Positions 11,525 to 25,200 of a stretch of DNA of 64,000 nucleotides are shown one piece after another. This DNA comes from Rotaria macrura (lineage: Eukaryota; Rotifera; Eurotatoria; Philodinida; Philodinidae): positions 20,183 to 84,182 of the forward strand of contig OENT01000156.1 of NCBI GenBank assembly GCA_900239685.1, in the 5' to 3' direction. Below the pieces are notes generated by a model that ran no database searches, was not told where the DNA came from, and worked only from the letters and a program-made list of their open reading frames with translations. Each line of letters starts with the position of its first letter. Position 1 is the stretch's first letter. The translations under genes and the position numbers were made by a program.

Positions 11525-14500
11525 ATGATGGTAAGGTTAGTCGATTCTATAACAGTTTTTACTCTGGTTTTTCTTTCAAGATCTTCAAATTTTTTATTAT
11601 TATTTTCTTCATTGATACAATTTCGTCAACACCAGTGATAAAGAAAAAAACCAATCAACCATCTGGTATAATAGAAACTATTTGATTTTAATGAGAATAA
11701 TAAAACAACGAAATAGTGAAACATGCAATTTTCTTTTATAGAACTATTCGTTTCTGATGATGATAAGCGTTGCTATTCGTGTAAGGATGCCAATGATGAA
11801 TGTCTTACACCATGCCATTGGACGCAACGTTGTTATGTTAAAGCCAAACACGCAAATGGATCGAGTTTGTCTTCTCTAAAAATCTATGCAGAATCATGAA
11901 ATGGAAAAAAATTCTATTTAAATTTAGTTAATGATCGACAATGTACAAAGCAACCATGGGCACGAGAATTACTTGCTGATGGTTGTATAATGTATATGCA
12001 AAGTTATTGGTGCATGTGCTCATCAGACACATGCAATGGAGGTGATCTAGATTCAATAAGAGGTTGAACATAATACAAAATATTTTCATGAATGATGGTT
12101 GCACTCGTTGTATTTACTTAGGATTCGAAGATTGCTCAAAAAATCCATGCCATGATGGTACAATCTGTTTGGATACAAAAGAAGGTTTTACTTGTATTTG
12201 TGCACCATGGCAAGAAGATTGTACACGATGTAAATTTATCAAACGATTCATTTGAAGATTTCTTTTTCTGAATTTATAATCTATCGTTTTCAGCTTATCA
12301 AGTTGGATGTAGTTGTAAAAATGGTGGCCGATGTATAATGACCTACGGTTCATATGGATGTGAATGTCCGTATGGTTATACAGGTGTCAATTGTGAAACA
12401 TGTATGACAACTATTGTCGAGAGTTTTCTATCAATCGAAATACGTGTATTGTTTAGTAACTGGTTTGGTACCCGAAGAACTTCTTCCACTATTACTCAAG
12501 GAAGCAGCTATTGATAATGCTGAAGAAGGTAGATAAACATATTGATGAAACAAAAAGAAATTTTTTCTTTTTTTTCCATCATTGTGAACATTGAGTTTAT
12601 TTTAGATTCTGAAACTTCACCTTGTGCTGGAGAACCATGTGGACTTGAAGGTGTTTGTATTCCAATGCCTGATGATAAATATGTATGTCTATGCCAAAAT
12701 CGTGTTATTGCTGCTAAAAGTTGCGATGAAGGTAATAAACATCTTTTGTTTTCTGTATGTTGAATGAATTTTTTTTCTATCTGTGTTTTTCCCCAGCTCG
12801 ATTGGATCCATGTGCACCAAATAATCCTTGTCGAAATGGTCGTTGCATTTCAAATGATCGTGGTGGTTTTCAATGTAAATGTCGTCCAGGATGGACAGGT
12901 CGCCGGTGTGATCAAGGTACGTGAAATATGTTCTTAAAACAGTTTTTTTCATCGAATAACATGTTTATTATTATACAAGATATTTTAAATTGATTCATGA
13001 TTCCTTGTAATATTAGAAACATTCATAAAAAATTAGTTTTTCTGATTAAAACCGAATCGAAAATGTTACCTAAAAATTTAGAATGAATCACAGTATTACA
13101 GTTCTGTATAGATTCAAGTCACGGTTATGTTTGATAATAATAGGAAAGAATTCTATCGGAAGAAAATGAAATTAAACTATTGTTAAAATTCAAGACGTTT
13201 TATATTCGATAAAGAGATACCACAATGAAATCAAGTCACTGAGAACATATTTAAGTCACGCTTATCAAATGAAATGAAATAAGACTTCGTTCATCTCGCT
13301 CTTTTCCGTGTCAACGAAGATCAATGACTCTAAAATGGAAAAGCATACTCTGTGACACTTGTTTAGCTATCATCAATATCATACACAAATGAAAATGCTC
13401 GTGTCATCATGGCATTCTCAATCATCATTTTAATTCCTACACAGAAACATATTCTTTCAGTTGCATTTTATATCAAAACCGGAGATGTGAACAGGCAGAC
13501 ATTCTTTTTTCCATTGTTGATTTTAGTTTAGAGACGAATATTTATTCAAATTAAATATTAATATTAAACTAACAGTCGTACTTTATTTATTCATCGAACG
13601 AATGCGATTGCTTTATTCTTTTGATGGTCATCTTTGACGAGTGTTGTTCTCATATGTTATTTATATCATAGAATCACAGCGTATTTGACTACAGCTCTTA
13701 GTTCCGATCCGTACAGATGCTCTTTCTCCCTCTCTCAGTCTCAGGCATCGGGATTAACACTATTTCCGGGTGTCCCTCTACTCGAGCCTCATAAAGTCAC
13801 TCATGCAATCAAAATTTATTTTCTTTTAGTGAGTAGTTATTGTGCCAAATACAATCCATGTGTAAGTAATGTGGTGCTTTGCATAATATATTATCATAGG
13901 AATTCTATTATTAAATTTTTTCTCGTTGCTAGCTTAATAATGGCACATGTCATGATGATGGAGAGACCTATCGATGTCAATGTTCAGATAATTTCATGGG
14001 TCATCGTTGTGAAAGAAGTATTTGAGTGTAGAATTTAGTTTTCTTATTTGAAATTAAATAACTTATTTTATGAACGATATACTAGTGGAGAAAAGTTGTT
14101 CATCACCTCAATGTTTTAATGGTGGTGTTTGTGTTAATACTGCAACATCATTTAAATGCATATGTCCTATTGATTATGAAGGACAACGATGTGATTTGAG
14201 TAAGTCTTTTACTATTATAAATTGATTAATTATTATTAAACTTTAGAATGGAATGATTGCGCTAGTCATTCATGCCAACATGGTTCAACATGTATCGACG
14301 GTATTGCATCATATACATGTCAATGTTCAAGAGGTTTTACTGGAAGATATTGTGAAATAAGTATGATACAAATATGTCCTGATTTGCACAGCTGAAACAT
14401 TCGTTTATTTTTCATTCCGTTAAAATAACAGATATCGACGATTGTCGAATGGATTCCTGTATGAACAATGGTACATGTATTGATCTTGTACATGATTATC

Positions 14501-14849
14501 GTTGTCAATGTTTACCTGGTTTTACTGGACGTACGTGTCAACACGATTTAAGAAAATGTAATGATACACTTTGTCGAAATTTCGGTTCATGTTATATGGG
14601 ATTTGATGGTTATGCTCAATGTCATTGTAATCAAATATATACGGGAGTCTTTTGTGAATCTCGTAAGAAGAAAATGCAAAGAAAAGAAAAACATTGTTTC
14701 ATCTTTGTTATTTGTTTTCAGGTGTTCATCCTTGCTTTCCAAATCCTTGTACTAATGGTGGGACATGTGTAGCAAGAGGAAATAAAATTGCATGTTTATG
14801 TCGCAGTAAATTTACTGGAAATCAATGTGAAAAACAAATTGATACTTGA
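11525..14849 (+). CDS. Secreted Ly6/three-finger-like plus ten EGF-repeat protein
   Basis: Fifteen exons close in frame to about 528 residues: 11525-11530, 11581-11665, 11742-11864, 11928-12062, 12122-12229, 12294-12401, 12457-12528, 12606-12731, 12797-12916, 13830-13861, 13933-14017, 14086-14199, 14247-14360, 14432-14662, 14722-14849. The start is a two-codon exon (ATGATG) spliced to a hydrophobic signal-peptide-like segment ([11 protein letters not shown]). A Cys-rich module follows, opening RCYSC and ending [11 protein letters not shown], like Ly6/uPAR three-finger domains. Ten EGF-like domains come next, mostly one per phase-1 exon, such as CMNNGTC...[12 protein letters not shown]. One has an NIDDC calcium-binding-type start. 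No C-terminal membrane segment is seen, so secretion is inferred. Exon 7 is a short linker without cysteines. I do not recognise a named orthologue. The first exon and the 11864/11928 junction are the least certain parts. Confidence 0.85.
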
Positions 14850-16135
14850 TTTTATTTATTGCCTGCTATGATTTTTCTTTCTTTGAATAAATTATTTATA
14901 AAATAATTTGATTTTTCTTTAAGCAAGAATTGTTGTCGCGTGATAATGAAAAGTCAACAAACATATTTGTTTTCTCGTTTATACTCCTTTACTTTTTAGT
15001 TGCAGAATCAAGATTTCATAAATCGAAATGAAGAATGCATGTTATCGAAATGAATATGCCTAGGAAACTCAAGTTCATACCTCAGATGTGATTATTCGAA
15101 TTAAGGAAAAATTCATGTATAACAAAGTTTAATGTTTAGAATAACAATGCTCATCAAATTCTTTTTATAATTGAGTGAAATGTATAGTTGAATTTAATCA
15201 AAGAAGAAATCTTGGTATGATTAATCATGAATTACTTTGTTGATCTAAGTTAATCTAAATAGATTTATTGAATGTGTTTGAAGCTATTCTAATACTACTT
15301 TCAGTCGATTGTTAGGCCTTGATTAACCGAGAAGTGTAATGTCAAGTTATTCCTATTAAATATGAAATGAAATAATGATTACCTATGTTTACTTCTCCAA
15401 TCAATCAAATATGCTATTCCCAAGAGTTAAAATTTTGATTTTCGTGTTATGAATAGTTATCTTACAGATATGTTCGAATTATTTCAATTGACGTGAAAAA
15501 AGACAGCTTAGTGCTATGCTGTTTGGTATGTACAACCAGAATAATCGAGATACAATCACGTAGTAGCGACCTCTATCGTTATGAGTTCAAAGTTAATTAG
15601 TTTAATTATAAGAATTTATAATTAAAGTTATCTATCGATGATTTTCTGGAATGAGATATCTATCAAAACTATGTTGACGTTATGTAATGTATGAACATTT
15701 GCTATAAACAAAGACCAATAGTGACAAAAAGCTCATTAGTCAACAAACTCAAAAACAAACACTCATCCGTCCATCTCAACATAGTGCCATGCTAGTACTT
15801 ATAAATTCCGTCATATTCATATGTATCGCTTTCGGCAACAATATTCGCAAAATACTTTTTTCCCCTCTATAATGAATAAATGCAGCCATTCAACATAAAA
15901 AAATATATATTTATATTTTTATATGCGTGTGTGTGTGTTTGTGTGAAACAAGGATGGGGTTGTCTATCGTCCCTCACCTGTCCTTGTTTTCTATAAATTT
16001 GGCTCGTTCTTATTTCTTTTCTTGTTCATCTTCAGATAGTATAGAACTATCGGTTAAAAGCCACTGATCTGACACAACAGTGTTCTTTCTTTTGCTTAAT
16101 ACAAATATCACGAAGAAAACGAAACTTATCCAAAA
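14850..16135. other. Intergenic region upstream of SNAP-25
   Basis: About 1.3 kb of AT-rich DNA. It holds the 3' end of the EGF-repeat gene, with an AATAAA at about 14886, and the putative promoter of SNAP-25 exon 1a. A GT-rich microsatellite-like run lies near 15925-15945. No coding exon or RNA gene was seen. Confidence 0.45.
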
Positions 16136-19100
16136 ATGAATGACGAAACGATGCGCAATGAGCTAACATCTATTCAGATGCAGAGTAATCAAACGACGAA
16201 TGAAGTAAGTAATTGGTTTCTTAAATTTTCTTTTCCCTAACTGTTTGCATGCCAGTAGAAACATTGCAGTAATAATGGAGAAAAAAAGAGAGAGAGGAGA
16301 AACTATCGACTACAGTTAGTTCTATTTTTTTTTAGTTGATTATAATCATCTAATTTAAAATTCTTTATTCTTTATTTTTTATTTTTCTTATTGACATAAA
16401 ACTCTATTGACTTAATTATTTTGAAGACGACATGCTGACCCGTCTCAAGCCCATGAGTTTTTCTATCCAAGCTTGTTTTTGTATGAAAACGCGCGCAAGC
16501 GCATGATTTTACACTTGTCATCATTTTTTTCTTGACTATTGTTACTAAAATTCGATCAAGATAATAGTGACTATACAAGCTCTTGCATTTTCCTTTGAGA
16601 CCTTTCTGTTGTTAGGACAAGAATTACACGCACACACTCAACATACAAAGAAACTATAGTAATGTTTTTAATGATGTAGCAGCAACCTGCCCGCTTGGGG
16701 TTCTTCTCTACATTTAATCTTCGAGTTTGATGAGTTAAGCAGCGGAGAAATCAAACAAGAACAAAAGATAGTCAATAAAACTTTCTATTTTTTTTTGAAA
16801 AGTTTTTGATTAACTCTATAACAAGATTTATCATTTGAATGAAAACTGTACACGAAACATTTAATGCTATCTGTAATCAAGTGATATTTTACTTCAGTTT
16901 TATAAGTAACAATAGAGAGAAAGAAAGATAGACACCGAGAACCAGACAAAAGAAGAATAAAAAAAGACAAACTATTAATCTTCAAGTTTTCTATGTTATT
17001 TTCTTTTATGTATATAAATATCTTGTTATTGTCATAGTGGCGATCTTTGGAAATAACGAACTCGATTTTGTTATTTTTGTTACTTCATTTTCTCTTATTT
17101 CTTTTCCCTTTCTCTATTTCTTCCTCTTATTGCGCGTTCTCTTTTTCGACACTGTTCATAAGAAACTGAGGCCTAGTTTTCATTGCTTTTCTTTTTTTGC
17201 TTCGGCATCAATCAACAGGAAAACAACGGCAAGTTAGCGAGCGAAGTCTTGCGTTAACTATTCTTTCTCACTCTATTTCTCTCTCTCTCTCCCTCCCTCT
17301 CGCTCTTCCTCGTCTCTTGGATCAAATTTTCCTTTTTTTTTTCTTTCTTCTGTTCAACAAATAGCAATCAGTGAGTGACTAAAGGTTTTCTACTAATAAA
17401 AAAAAAACTATTATTATTCATTATTATCGATTTACGTTGTCGATGATTTTCACTATTCCGAAATGTAACATAAGCAAAACAAGATAGCACATAAACATAC
17501 TTAAAAAGACTGTTTTTCGTGTCGTCAACTATATCTTAAATATAAAACATGGTTTTACCGTTCACATCAAAACCAGCTGCTGCCGCTCCACCCACTACTG
17601 AACCACCAAGAATACTTACGGAAGAAGAGCAAATACTATTACAAATCGATCAGGGTGTTCATGAGGTAAAACAAAATATTACAGTGGATTTTACTTTTAT
17701 TAATTTCGATTCTATTTTCGTTTTAATATTCAACAATGAACAAATTTTATGTTAAATATTTTTGCGTGCATGAATGCGAGATCGATTCGATTAGTATAGG
17801 ATGCATCTCGTTCGGACCTATGCACTATATAACACGATGATTGATGATGAATTCACATTGAGGAGGAGTAGTTATAGGAACAAAAAAAACCGAAAAGTAT
17901 CTAAAATAGTTGTCATCGTTTTTAAACTAAGAATAAAACAACGAAACGAGATTTTCATGAACTATGACTTAAATGTTTATGTGAAATTCAAATAAACGTC
18001 TTTCAGCAAATTCTATTGTATTGAACATTGGCAATTATTGGATTTATAAGACTATTTATAGTTTCTTCGCTGTTGATCTTTTTTATTTTTTATTCTTGAC
18101 AAGTTTGATTATTCAAAATGACATGAATATGTTTGGATCGCAGATGAAACTGTGATAAAAAACTCGGATCAATTCGAATTCGAATTCCTATGGGATTCAA
18201 AGCAATTTTTTGTGTTGAAATACGTAGAATGATTGCACTCTTTGTTTCTTGTTTTTTTTCTCGTGAAACTTGATAAATAAATAAACAAAATAAATAAAAA
18301 TGAAACATCAATTGAATGAGGCGTTTGAAAAATGATCATGCTATTTAAGTTCTTCACGAGACTTTCAATCTTATGCAATTTCTTTTTAAAATCCAAATAA
18401 TTAATGAATATAATTTCCCAATGGATTTAAGAATTTAAGAAGTTTTTTAAATATTATAAAAGACAAAAAGAAAATTTCAGTCTAAAAGAAATTTTTGTTT
18501 GTTTTTTCAAATAAAAGAAATTAAATGAGAATCATGCTTTAAAATAAATTGACTTTTTTTACATAGAAATACTTGTAAATTTTTAATTAAACCACTCTAT
18601 TGAATCATTGAATGGTACTTAAGTATTCTTTGTTGTTTTTTCTTTAGTCACTTGAAGCTACTCGTCGTATGCTTGGTCTTTGTGAAGAAGTACGTTTATG
18701 AAAATTAACATTTTATGTCTTTGAAATAAATATTTTGTTCGATTTCTACTTTTCTTCAGAGCAAAGAAGCTGGAATACGAACATTGGTTATGCTGGATGA
18801 ACAAGGAGGTAGAAATTCAGAGATGAAAGGAAACAACAAAAGAGAATATCATCCTTTCTTTTTAGTAATTTGATAGAAGTCGTTATTAAAAGCAAACGCT
18901 AAGTTCTTATTTATTAGAATGGAAAAGAGAGGCTCTTTTCTCTTTTTAATTTTCTTAAAACATTTGTTTTTTTTTCTTGAAAAACTCCTTGGCATTAAAT
19001 CTACCAAAGATTCATAAGGATCATATTTCATTGATTTCTATTTTTTCATATGATTGATTGGAATCGACGAAGGAAAAAACAAAAGCTTTCATTTCAGGTT

Positions 19101-20442
19101 TTTTAGTTCTTCCCATGATAATAGATTGATTTCTAAATATAACGATGAACTGTGGAATAATACGACTAGGTTATTGACTCAAGGACAACTAAAAAAGAAA
19201 TAGACTTCACTGATTCTTAAGTATATTGAATGGACTGTCACAATAAGTTGGTAACATACTTCATGTTATTTTGTATAAATTAGCATCGAAAAGATAGCAC
19301 GGCCTTTTATTTGCCTGAATTTGCAAGTCATCGTTTTTCTTGAACCCGAGTATTTTACAATGAATCATATACAAGCTTTCTGTACATGAGACATTGTATT
19401 ATATATACATTTCAAATATTCAAATCAATTGATTTGTCTCTTTCAAATACTTGATTATCATCAGTAGTTTTCACTAAACAGGCAGTAAAAGATATCAACA
19501 TGCAGTTTGTTCGACAACTAGAGAATAGACTAGTGCAATAATTGACACAGTAAGCAAGATAAATCTCTTCGTGGACATGCAAAGAAGTAATCTTCTAGCT
19601 GTCGAATTAGAGACTTGGATAAATCAGTCATTTTATATCACGAATCGATAGATTTTAAAGATGAAACTTAAACTTGCCTGCATCAATTATGCAATGATCC
19701 TTATTAAATATTTTAAAAGAATTTATCAATTGAAATGAATCGAAAACACAAACAACTCAACAAACTTCAATGACGATGAAATTATTTTCATTTAGAACAA
19801 CTTGATGCCATTGATTCCGGAATGGATCGTATAAATGCTGAAATGCGTGATGCAGAAAAGAATCTTGAAGGTCTTGAAAAATGCTGTGGTTTATGCGTTT
19901 TGCCTTGGAAAAGGTCTAGAATTTTGCACATTTGAAAAGAATGTTTATTGCTATGATCAACATTTTTGTAGAACGAAAAACGTCGAAAAAAGTGCAGCTT
20001 ATAGTAAAACATTCAAAGGAAATGAAGATGGTAAAGTAAATTCACAAGGTCCAAGACAAATTGTTTCACAAAATGGCATGGGTCCAGGGTCGGGCTATAT
20101 TCAAAGGTACGATAACTTATTACAGAACCTGAAGATAATGTCAATAGTTTTCTTTTCATGTAGAATAACGAACGACGCACGTGAGGATGAAATGGAGGAA
20201 AATCTTCAACAAGTAAGTACGATGATCGGTAATTTACGAAACATGGCTTGCGATATGGGTAATGAAATTGCTAATCAAAACAACCAAATTGATCGTATTA
20301 AAGGAAAAGTAAGAGACACAAATACACAACGAAAATATTTCATCGTAATCATTATCTATCTTATTTTTCTTTTCAGACGGATATCAGTCAAATTCGTATT
20401 GAAGGAGCTAACAAGCGAGCTAAAACGTTACTGAAAAGTTAA
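16136..20442 (+). CDS. SNAP25: SNAP-25, t-SNARE of synaptic exocytosis (isoform a, canonical start)
   Basis: Supplies two of the four helices of the neuronal SNARE complex with syntaxin and VAMP. Exons 16136-16204, 18648-18689, 18760-18808, 19796-19913, 19972-20106, 20164-20308 and 20377-20442 give 207 residues, close to the vertebrate 206. Exon 1a encodes MNDETMRNELTSIQ, which resembles the vertebrate N-terminus. It joins in phase 0 to SLEATRRML, SKEAGIRTLVMLDEQG and so on. The ionic-layer glutamines are Q52 and Q176. The linker has a palmitoylation-type cluster KCCGLC (Cys 83, 84, 87) followed by VLPWK, as in insect SNAP-25. The second SNARE motif begins after ITNDAREDEM, and the protein ends NKRAKTLLKS. 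There is no membrane helix, as expected. All frames close and identity is certain. A second possible first exon lies inside the first intron and is annotated separately. Confidence 0.97.
17549..17665 (+). CDS. SNAP25: Alternative first coding exon of SNAP-25 (isoform b)
   Basis: An open exon of 39 codons, MVLPFTSKPA through IDQGVHE, ends at a GTAAAA donor in the same phase (0) as exon 1a. It can therefore splice directly to the shared exon SLEATRRML at 18648. The product would be 223 residues with a Pro/Ala-rich N-terminus followed by EEEQILLQIDQ in place of MRNELTSIQMQ. Insect SNAP-25 also has a Pro-containing N-terminal extension, so this isoform looks insect-like while exon 1a looks vertebrate-like. 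The ATG context (AAACATGG) is favourable. No acceptor AG lies directly before the ATG, so use as a first exon from its own promoter fits best. That the exon is transcribed is inference. Confidence 0.75.
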
Positions 20443-21319
20443 TTTATAACTGCTTCTGGTCAACTTCTATTATATATATATATATTATCTTTTTTAACTT
20501 ATTTTTCATCAGTCTTTATTCTCACGATACAATTTAAGATCTGAAAACGTTTTTCCTCATTCACTTCCTTTCTTATTACTTTCTTTTGTTCTTCTGCTCA
20601 TTGTGCAAAAAATACAAAACCATAAAAACATTTTTCTGCCTTGCTTGTTGTCTGTAAGGTGAGTTCCGTATTTGCATATTTTATTAATTTGTGTATTTGG
20701 CTTTTCTGCACAAACCTTTTTTATGTCTATAGAACTTATCAAAATCTTCTTTATTTTGGATTTTTTTGTAATTGTATTACTTCGTTGTTTTTTGTTTTTC
20801 TGTTCTTGTTTTATGTGAGACAATATTAATTCTTATCTTCCTATTGATATTGTTATTTGTTTATTATGAGCAGTATGAAAATCGAAAACTTTTCACTAAT
20901 GTACTTTCTTTTTCCGTGTTGTCTGTGTTAGAGTCTCCGCTCTCAATCTTTTTTCGGCACACACACTGACTCATTCACTTTATGATGAAATGTCATTTCT
21001 GTTAAATTGAACCAATGTTATTTAAATGCATAAATATATTACATACATACATATTTATATTTATATTTATACGTGTATAATTATTTCTTAAAATGATATA
21101 TTAATTCAAAATATTCAAAGATATTTGTATTACGATTTATGAGACATGGAATTCTTGATAGCGAATGTATACTATCCTACATATATAAATATAAACAGAT
21201 CGAAGAATACAATATACATTATCAAGAATGACTTTTTTATGTTAGTTATGTTTCCTCAACTGACTTTCATGACAAGAGATCATATGAAATTTTTCATGGG
21301 AAGTGATTTGTGGTGACAC
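20443..21319. other. Downstream flank of SNAP-25
   Basis: AT-rich and T-rich on the plus strand, with a (TA)n run at about 20469-20486. The open stretches at 20557-20969 consist largely of Phe, Leu, Ile and Val codons produced by T-richness and show no family signature. This is probably 3' untranslated sequence and intergenic DNA. Confidence 0.45.
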
Positions 21320-22268
21320 AACATGCGTTGCAAAAGAAATGGAAAAAATGTCAAACACTGTTGGACGATGTTGAAGACTTCTAATCCATCCAAGTTTGTT
21401 TTTGATGAAAAGAGCAATGTCTAAAATACAAATTATGTACCAGACATATTTTGTGAGGATAAATCTGAAAATGAGAAAAAGCCCAAAATCTAGTACCTCT
21501 AAAAACGTTCGTGCAACTTCACCATCCAATTACGTCACTTTCTATTTTTATTGATATTTTTAATACTGAAAGAGAATGAAAAAACCAATGTTGAACAATG
21601 ATTTTCGTAGCGTAAAACATGGTCTTTCTCCAATGATCTATTGAATGTTAAATTGTTCTTAGTTTTTATACGGAAATATTGCGTTTTCTGACATAGAGTA
21701 AACATTTGGTAATTCTCATTATCTGAACGTCTTGCAGTGGTAAAAATTATTTCTTGCATTAATCTCTTGTTCAAATTCTAAGACTTCACATATTTCGAAT
21801 AAATAGAGCAAAACAAAATTTTGAGTTCATGCATGTTATCTCTAGAAATAACGACTGATATTCTTGCAGACTGATTTTTTCTTGTACAAAAGCCGACTAT
21901 CACAAAAATTTAATTTTTTTAATCTTTGACTGAAGACTCAAGAACGGATTTAAAATTTTGTAACAAAATTAATATCGATAGAGTGTCTTATGCTTTACAT
22001 TTTGATTTTTTTCTGTAGTAAATTAGGTCTAAGTAGCCCGAAATTTTTGAGCAATACAGATTTTTGTTAATTGCAAGAGTTCATTTTAAAGGTACTTGGT
22101 TTTGAACTTTCCCTTGTTATCAGATTCTTCCTGAAAAAATATGCCTGGTACGAAAGTCACAGTTCAGGCATTGCTCTTTTCATCGAAAAAAAAAATGCAT
22201 GAATTAGAAATCGTCAACATTGTGTAACACTGTTTGACATTTTTTCCATTTCTTTTGCAACGCATGTT
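21320..22268. mobile_element. Inverted-repeat-bounded segment, possible nonautonomous DNA transposon
   Basis: The outer 38 bp at 21320-21357 is an exact reverse complement of 22231-22268, both reading AACATGCGTTGCAAAAG from their outer ends. The pairing continues inward with mismatches to about 21374 and 22213. The 0.95-kb segment has no transposase-like frame. I could not find a clear target-site duplication, so the ends may be eroded or the element may have inserted without one. It lies between SNAP-25 and the syntaxin-like frame. Confidence 0.65.
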
Positions 22269-25200
22269 ATTTATGGAGTTTTATTTTTGGAACAAATATC
22301 ATTCACATTCATCATCGATTGTATGCTGATCAACTGATTTATGTGAATTGCCAGGTACGCTATAAAGTTATCGATAGAAAGTCTATCAAACTCGTAAAAG
22401 TTTAACAAATAGAAATTCGAAATATCTGATGTAAAAACTCGCAAAAATCTGTCGTGGGTCGTATCGAATTTTCATTGCTAATAAATAATTCATTTCTACG
22501 AAAACCTTTTTCTATTCGACTAGTGTCACTCTAGTACATGCTTCAAAATAGGAAACAAATCCACAAAAGAATTTTATGAAAAAAATGACCGGCTACGGTG
22601 AAAATAAATACTCGATTAAAAAGAGTCAAAACACATCAAGTCAATAGTGACTATATCAATGTAATGAATTCTCTTCGTAGTATAAGTACGTCTAACAAGA
22701 CAAATTTATTAGGAGAAAAACAACAAGTAAAAGAAGAATACTGGCTCTTCTAAACCATGCATAGAACTTCATCTATAAATATTGTTATTAGCATTTTTCG
22801 AAAACACTACATTGTACTTTCGACTCTCGTATAAATCAGCGATGCTTAAGAATGAAAAAAGAAATATGTCACTAACAATAATATCGTGCTTATCATTCTG
22901 ATCATTTTCCGATTAACTAGATTATTTCCTTTTACAAATGACAGAATTTGATGAATAAATTGTGTGCTTGTGTCTGTATTTGTGTTATTGTGGAAACACG
23001 AACGATATGTATAGAATAATAATAAACTGATCTCGCAAAAATAAGAGAAAGAAACCGATTCGCTCAATCTAAAATTAATCTCTCAAAGAAATTTATTAGA
23101 ATTAATCGTCATTATTTATAATAGACATTGGTACATTATAACTTGGTAAGTTGGTATGTGACCATGACCATTCAATTGAATCTTTTAATTATTTTTTCTG
23201 TTCATGTCTTTAGTCGAATGTTCTATACAAATGAGATTCTTGTCGGATTATAATATAGTACTATAATACTGTCAGACTTTGTTATGATTTCGAATTGATT
23301 ATTATCATAGAAATCAGATTCTTTTCAATTTCTTCTCTAAAATGAATATTTTGAAAGATTATTCGAAGCTGAAATGTTTTCGTGTAAAAGAATTAAAAAT
23401 TCCAAATATCACCAAGTATCCATGACACATAAAACAATCTCATTAGAAACTAGTTTAGAAAGACTTATAACCAATGTGTGTTGTCCTACACTTATGAATA
23501 AGACATTTACTTACCGTCAGATTCTATTTACCGGAAACAACACGTAGCATTTTATTTAGTTTATGAAACTCTTCAATAATACATCCTGAATAAACAAATC
23601 TCTAAATAACATTACATACACTAACTCTAGTACCTAATTAACTGCTTTAAAACAACATTCTATTATTCATACTTGCTTTTGTTTTGATTTAACATTTATA
23701 ATTTAATCGTGCATTAAATGAGCATGTTCGGATAGACAATATTTTAAATAGATCATTAGTATTTATACGTATTGCATAGCTGATAAATAAATTATACTTT
23801 TTTTGACATCTGTTTCTATTCATACGAACAGAAACTATTGACTTAGCATGTTTGTTGCCCATATCATTATGAATTTGACGAATGAAACAAAACAATTGGT
23901 AAACAAAGAAGTACTGAAGATCGCAATACTTTTCTATTTTCGATGTGTGTCATTGAAATAGTATCATTTGCATAGAAATTTTCTCTGAAAATATTCTACT
24001 GATGTGTATGACGGAATGTCATAATGGCCAAGAATAAAATCTGTTTGTATCAGTAAACGACAACAAAGTTCATTAAACAAGTATTGATGCGTCTAAGAAA
24101 AAGAAGCATTCGATTTTTTTCATGTAAGTTGCGTCAATTTTTTTTTGCTACGGACAGCACACAACGGAACAAGTTATTGTTTATGTGTCTATATCAATTG
24201 GTCAAATCGCTGACTGGTAATAATATTTGGTTTCGATATTTAATTTTCTCACCATACTATGGATGCATACATTTAGACAATATCAATTTAATATATCATT
24301 AAATAATATAAATGAAGCAGGGATTCTTATCGATACAAAATGAAATATTATTTAACGAAGAAACTTTACAAGGTTTCGCGAAGAACCAAAAAATACTGTA
24401 GAATACATTTTCTCGATAAAGAATCTCTAGCAGTGAGATATTGATAATTCTTGCCGTTCTTCTTAGCAAAAGATGAATGGTTTTGTTAAAAGGAGTTTTT
24501 TTCTCCGAATATACTTTAAAAATTAAACATTAGAATTATTGCGAAAATAGTGTGCACGGATATATCGATAGAAACAAACAGGATCGATAAAGATTGAAAC
24601 ATTTTTATTTTTTTTTCTTCATAAAATTATTCATTTTGTTTACCTAAGCGACATTCATTTCCGGAAAATTATTGACATGGCTCTTCCGATCATCGGATTA
24701 TTCGATACGATTCATAAAACTAGATTCAATGTCGAAGTATTGATTGGCTTTATTTCAACTGTGTAGAACGAAGAAAAACATTTTTCATAATTATTTCTTG
24801 AATACTGGAACGATTTTGAAGGATACGCTTCAAATTGATTCTATCTATAGATATTTGAATGAGAAATAATAGAAGACATCCACAATAGGCGCAACAATGA
24901 TTCAAAGTTAAAAAGATATTTTTCTAGATATGTCATTTAATTTTGACGCACGAATAAAACATTGCCGTACTGATATAATCATAGTTACTTTTTGATGAGT
25001 TTCACTTCAATGCTTAACCCGAGGGCGCCTTGATCAATGGATTAGTTACATGGGGATCTTCCACAATGAATCTTTTGCCTATGATTGATATATCATCTTA
25101 ACGAATTCGTCTCTTTTGTATGTATCAAAGATACTGAAAGCAATTACAATGTCTTCGATTGACCTTTTTTCTTATTAACGATAATGCCATTGATTCGGTT

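Noticed and set aside
13634-14038. 134-codon plus-strand frame
   Set aside because: It spans an intron of the EGF-repeat gene and reads EGF exons in the wrong frame. The slightly GC-richer part at 13690-13800 has no signature.
20557-20969. Phe/Leu/Val-rich frames after SNAP-25
   Set aside because: Produced by T-rich 3' flanking sequence; no start context, domain or splice support.
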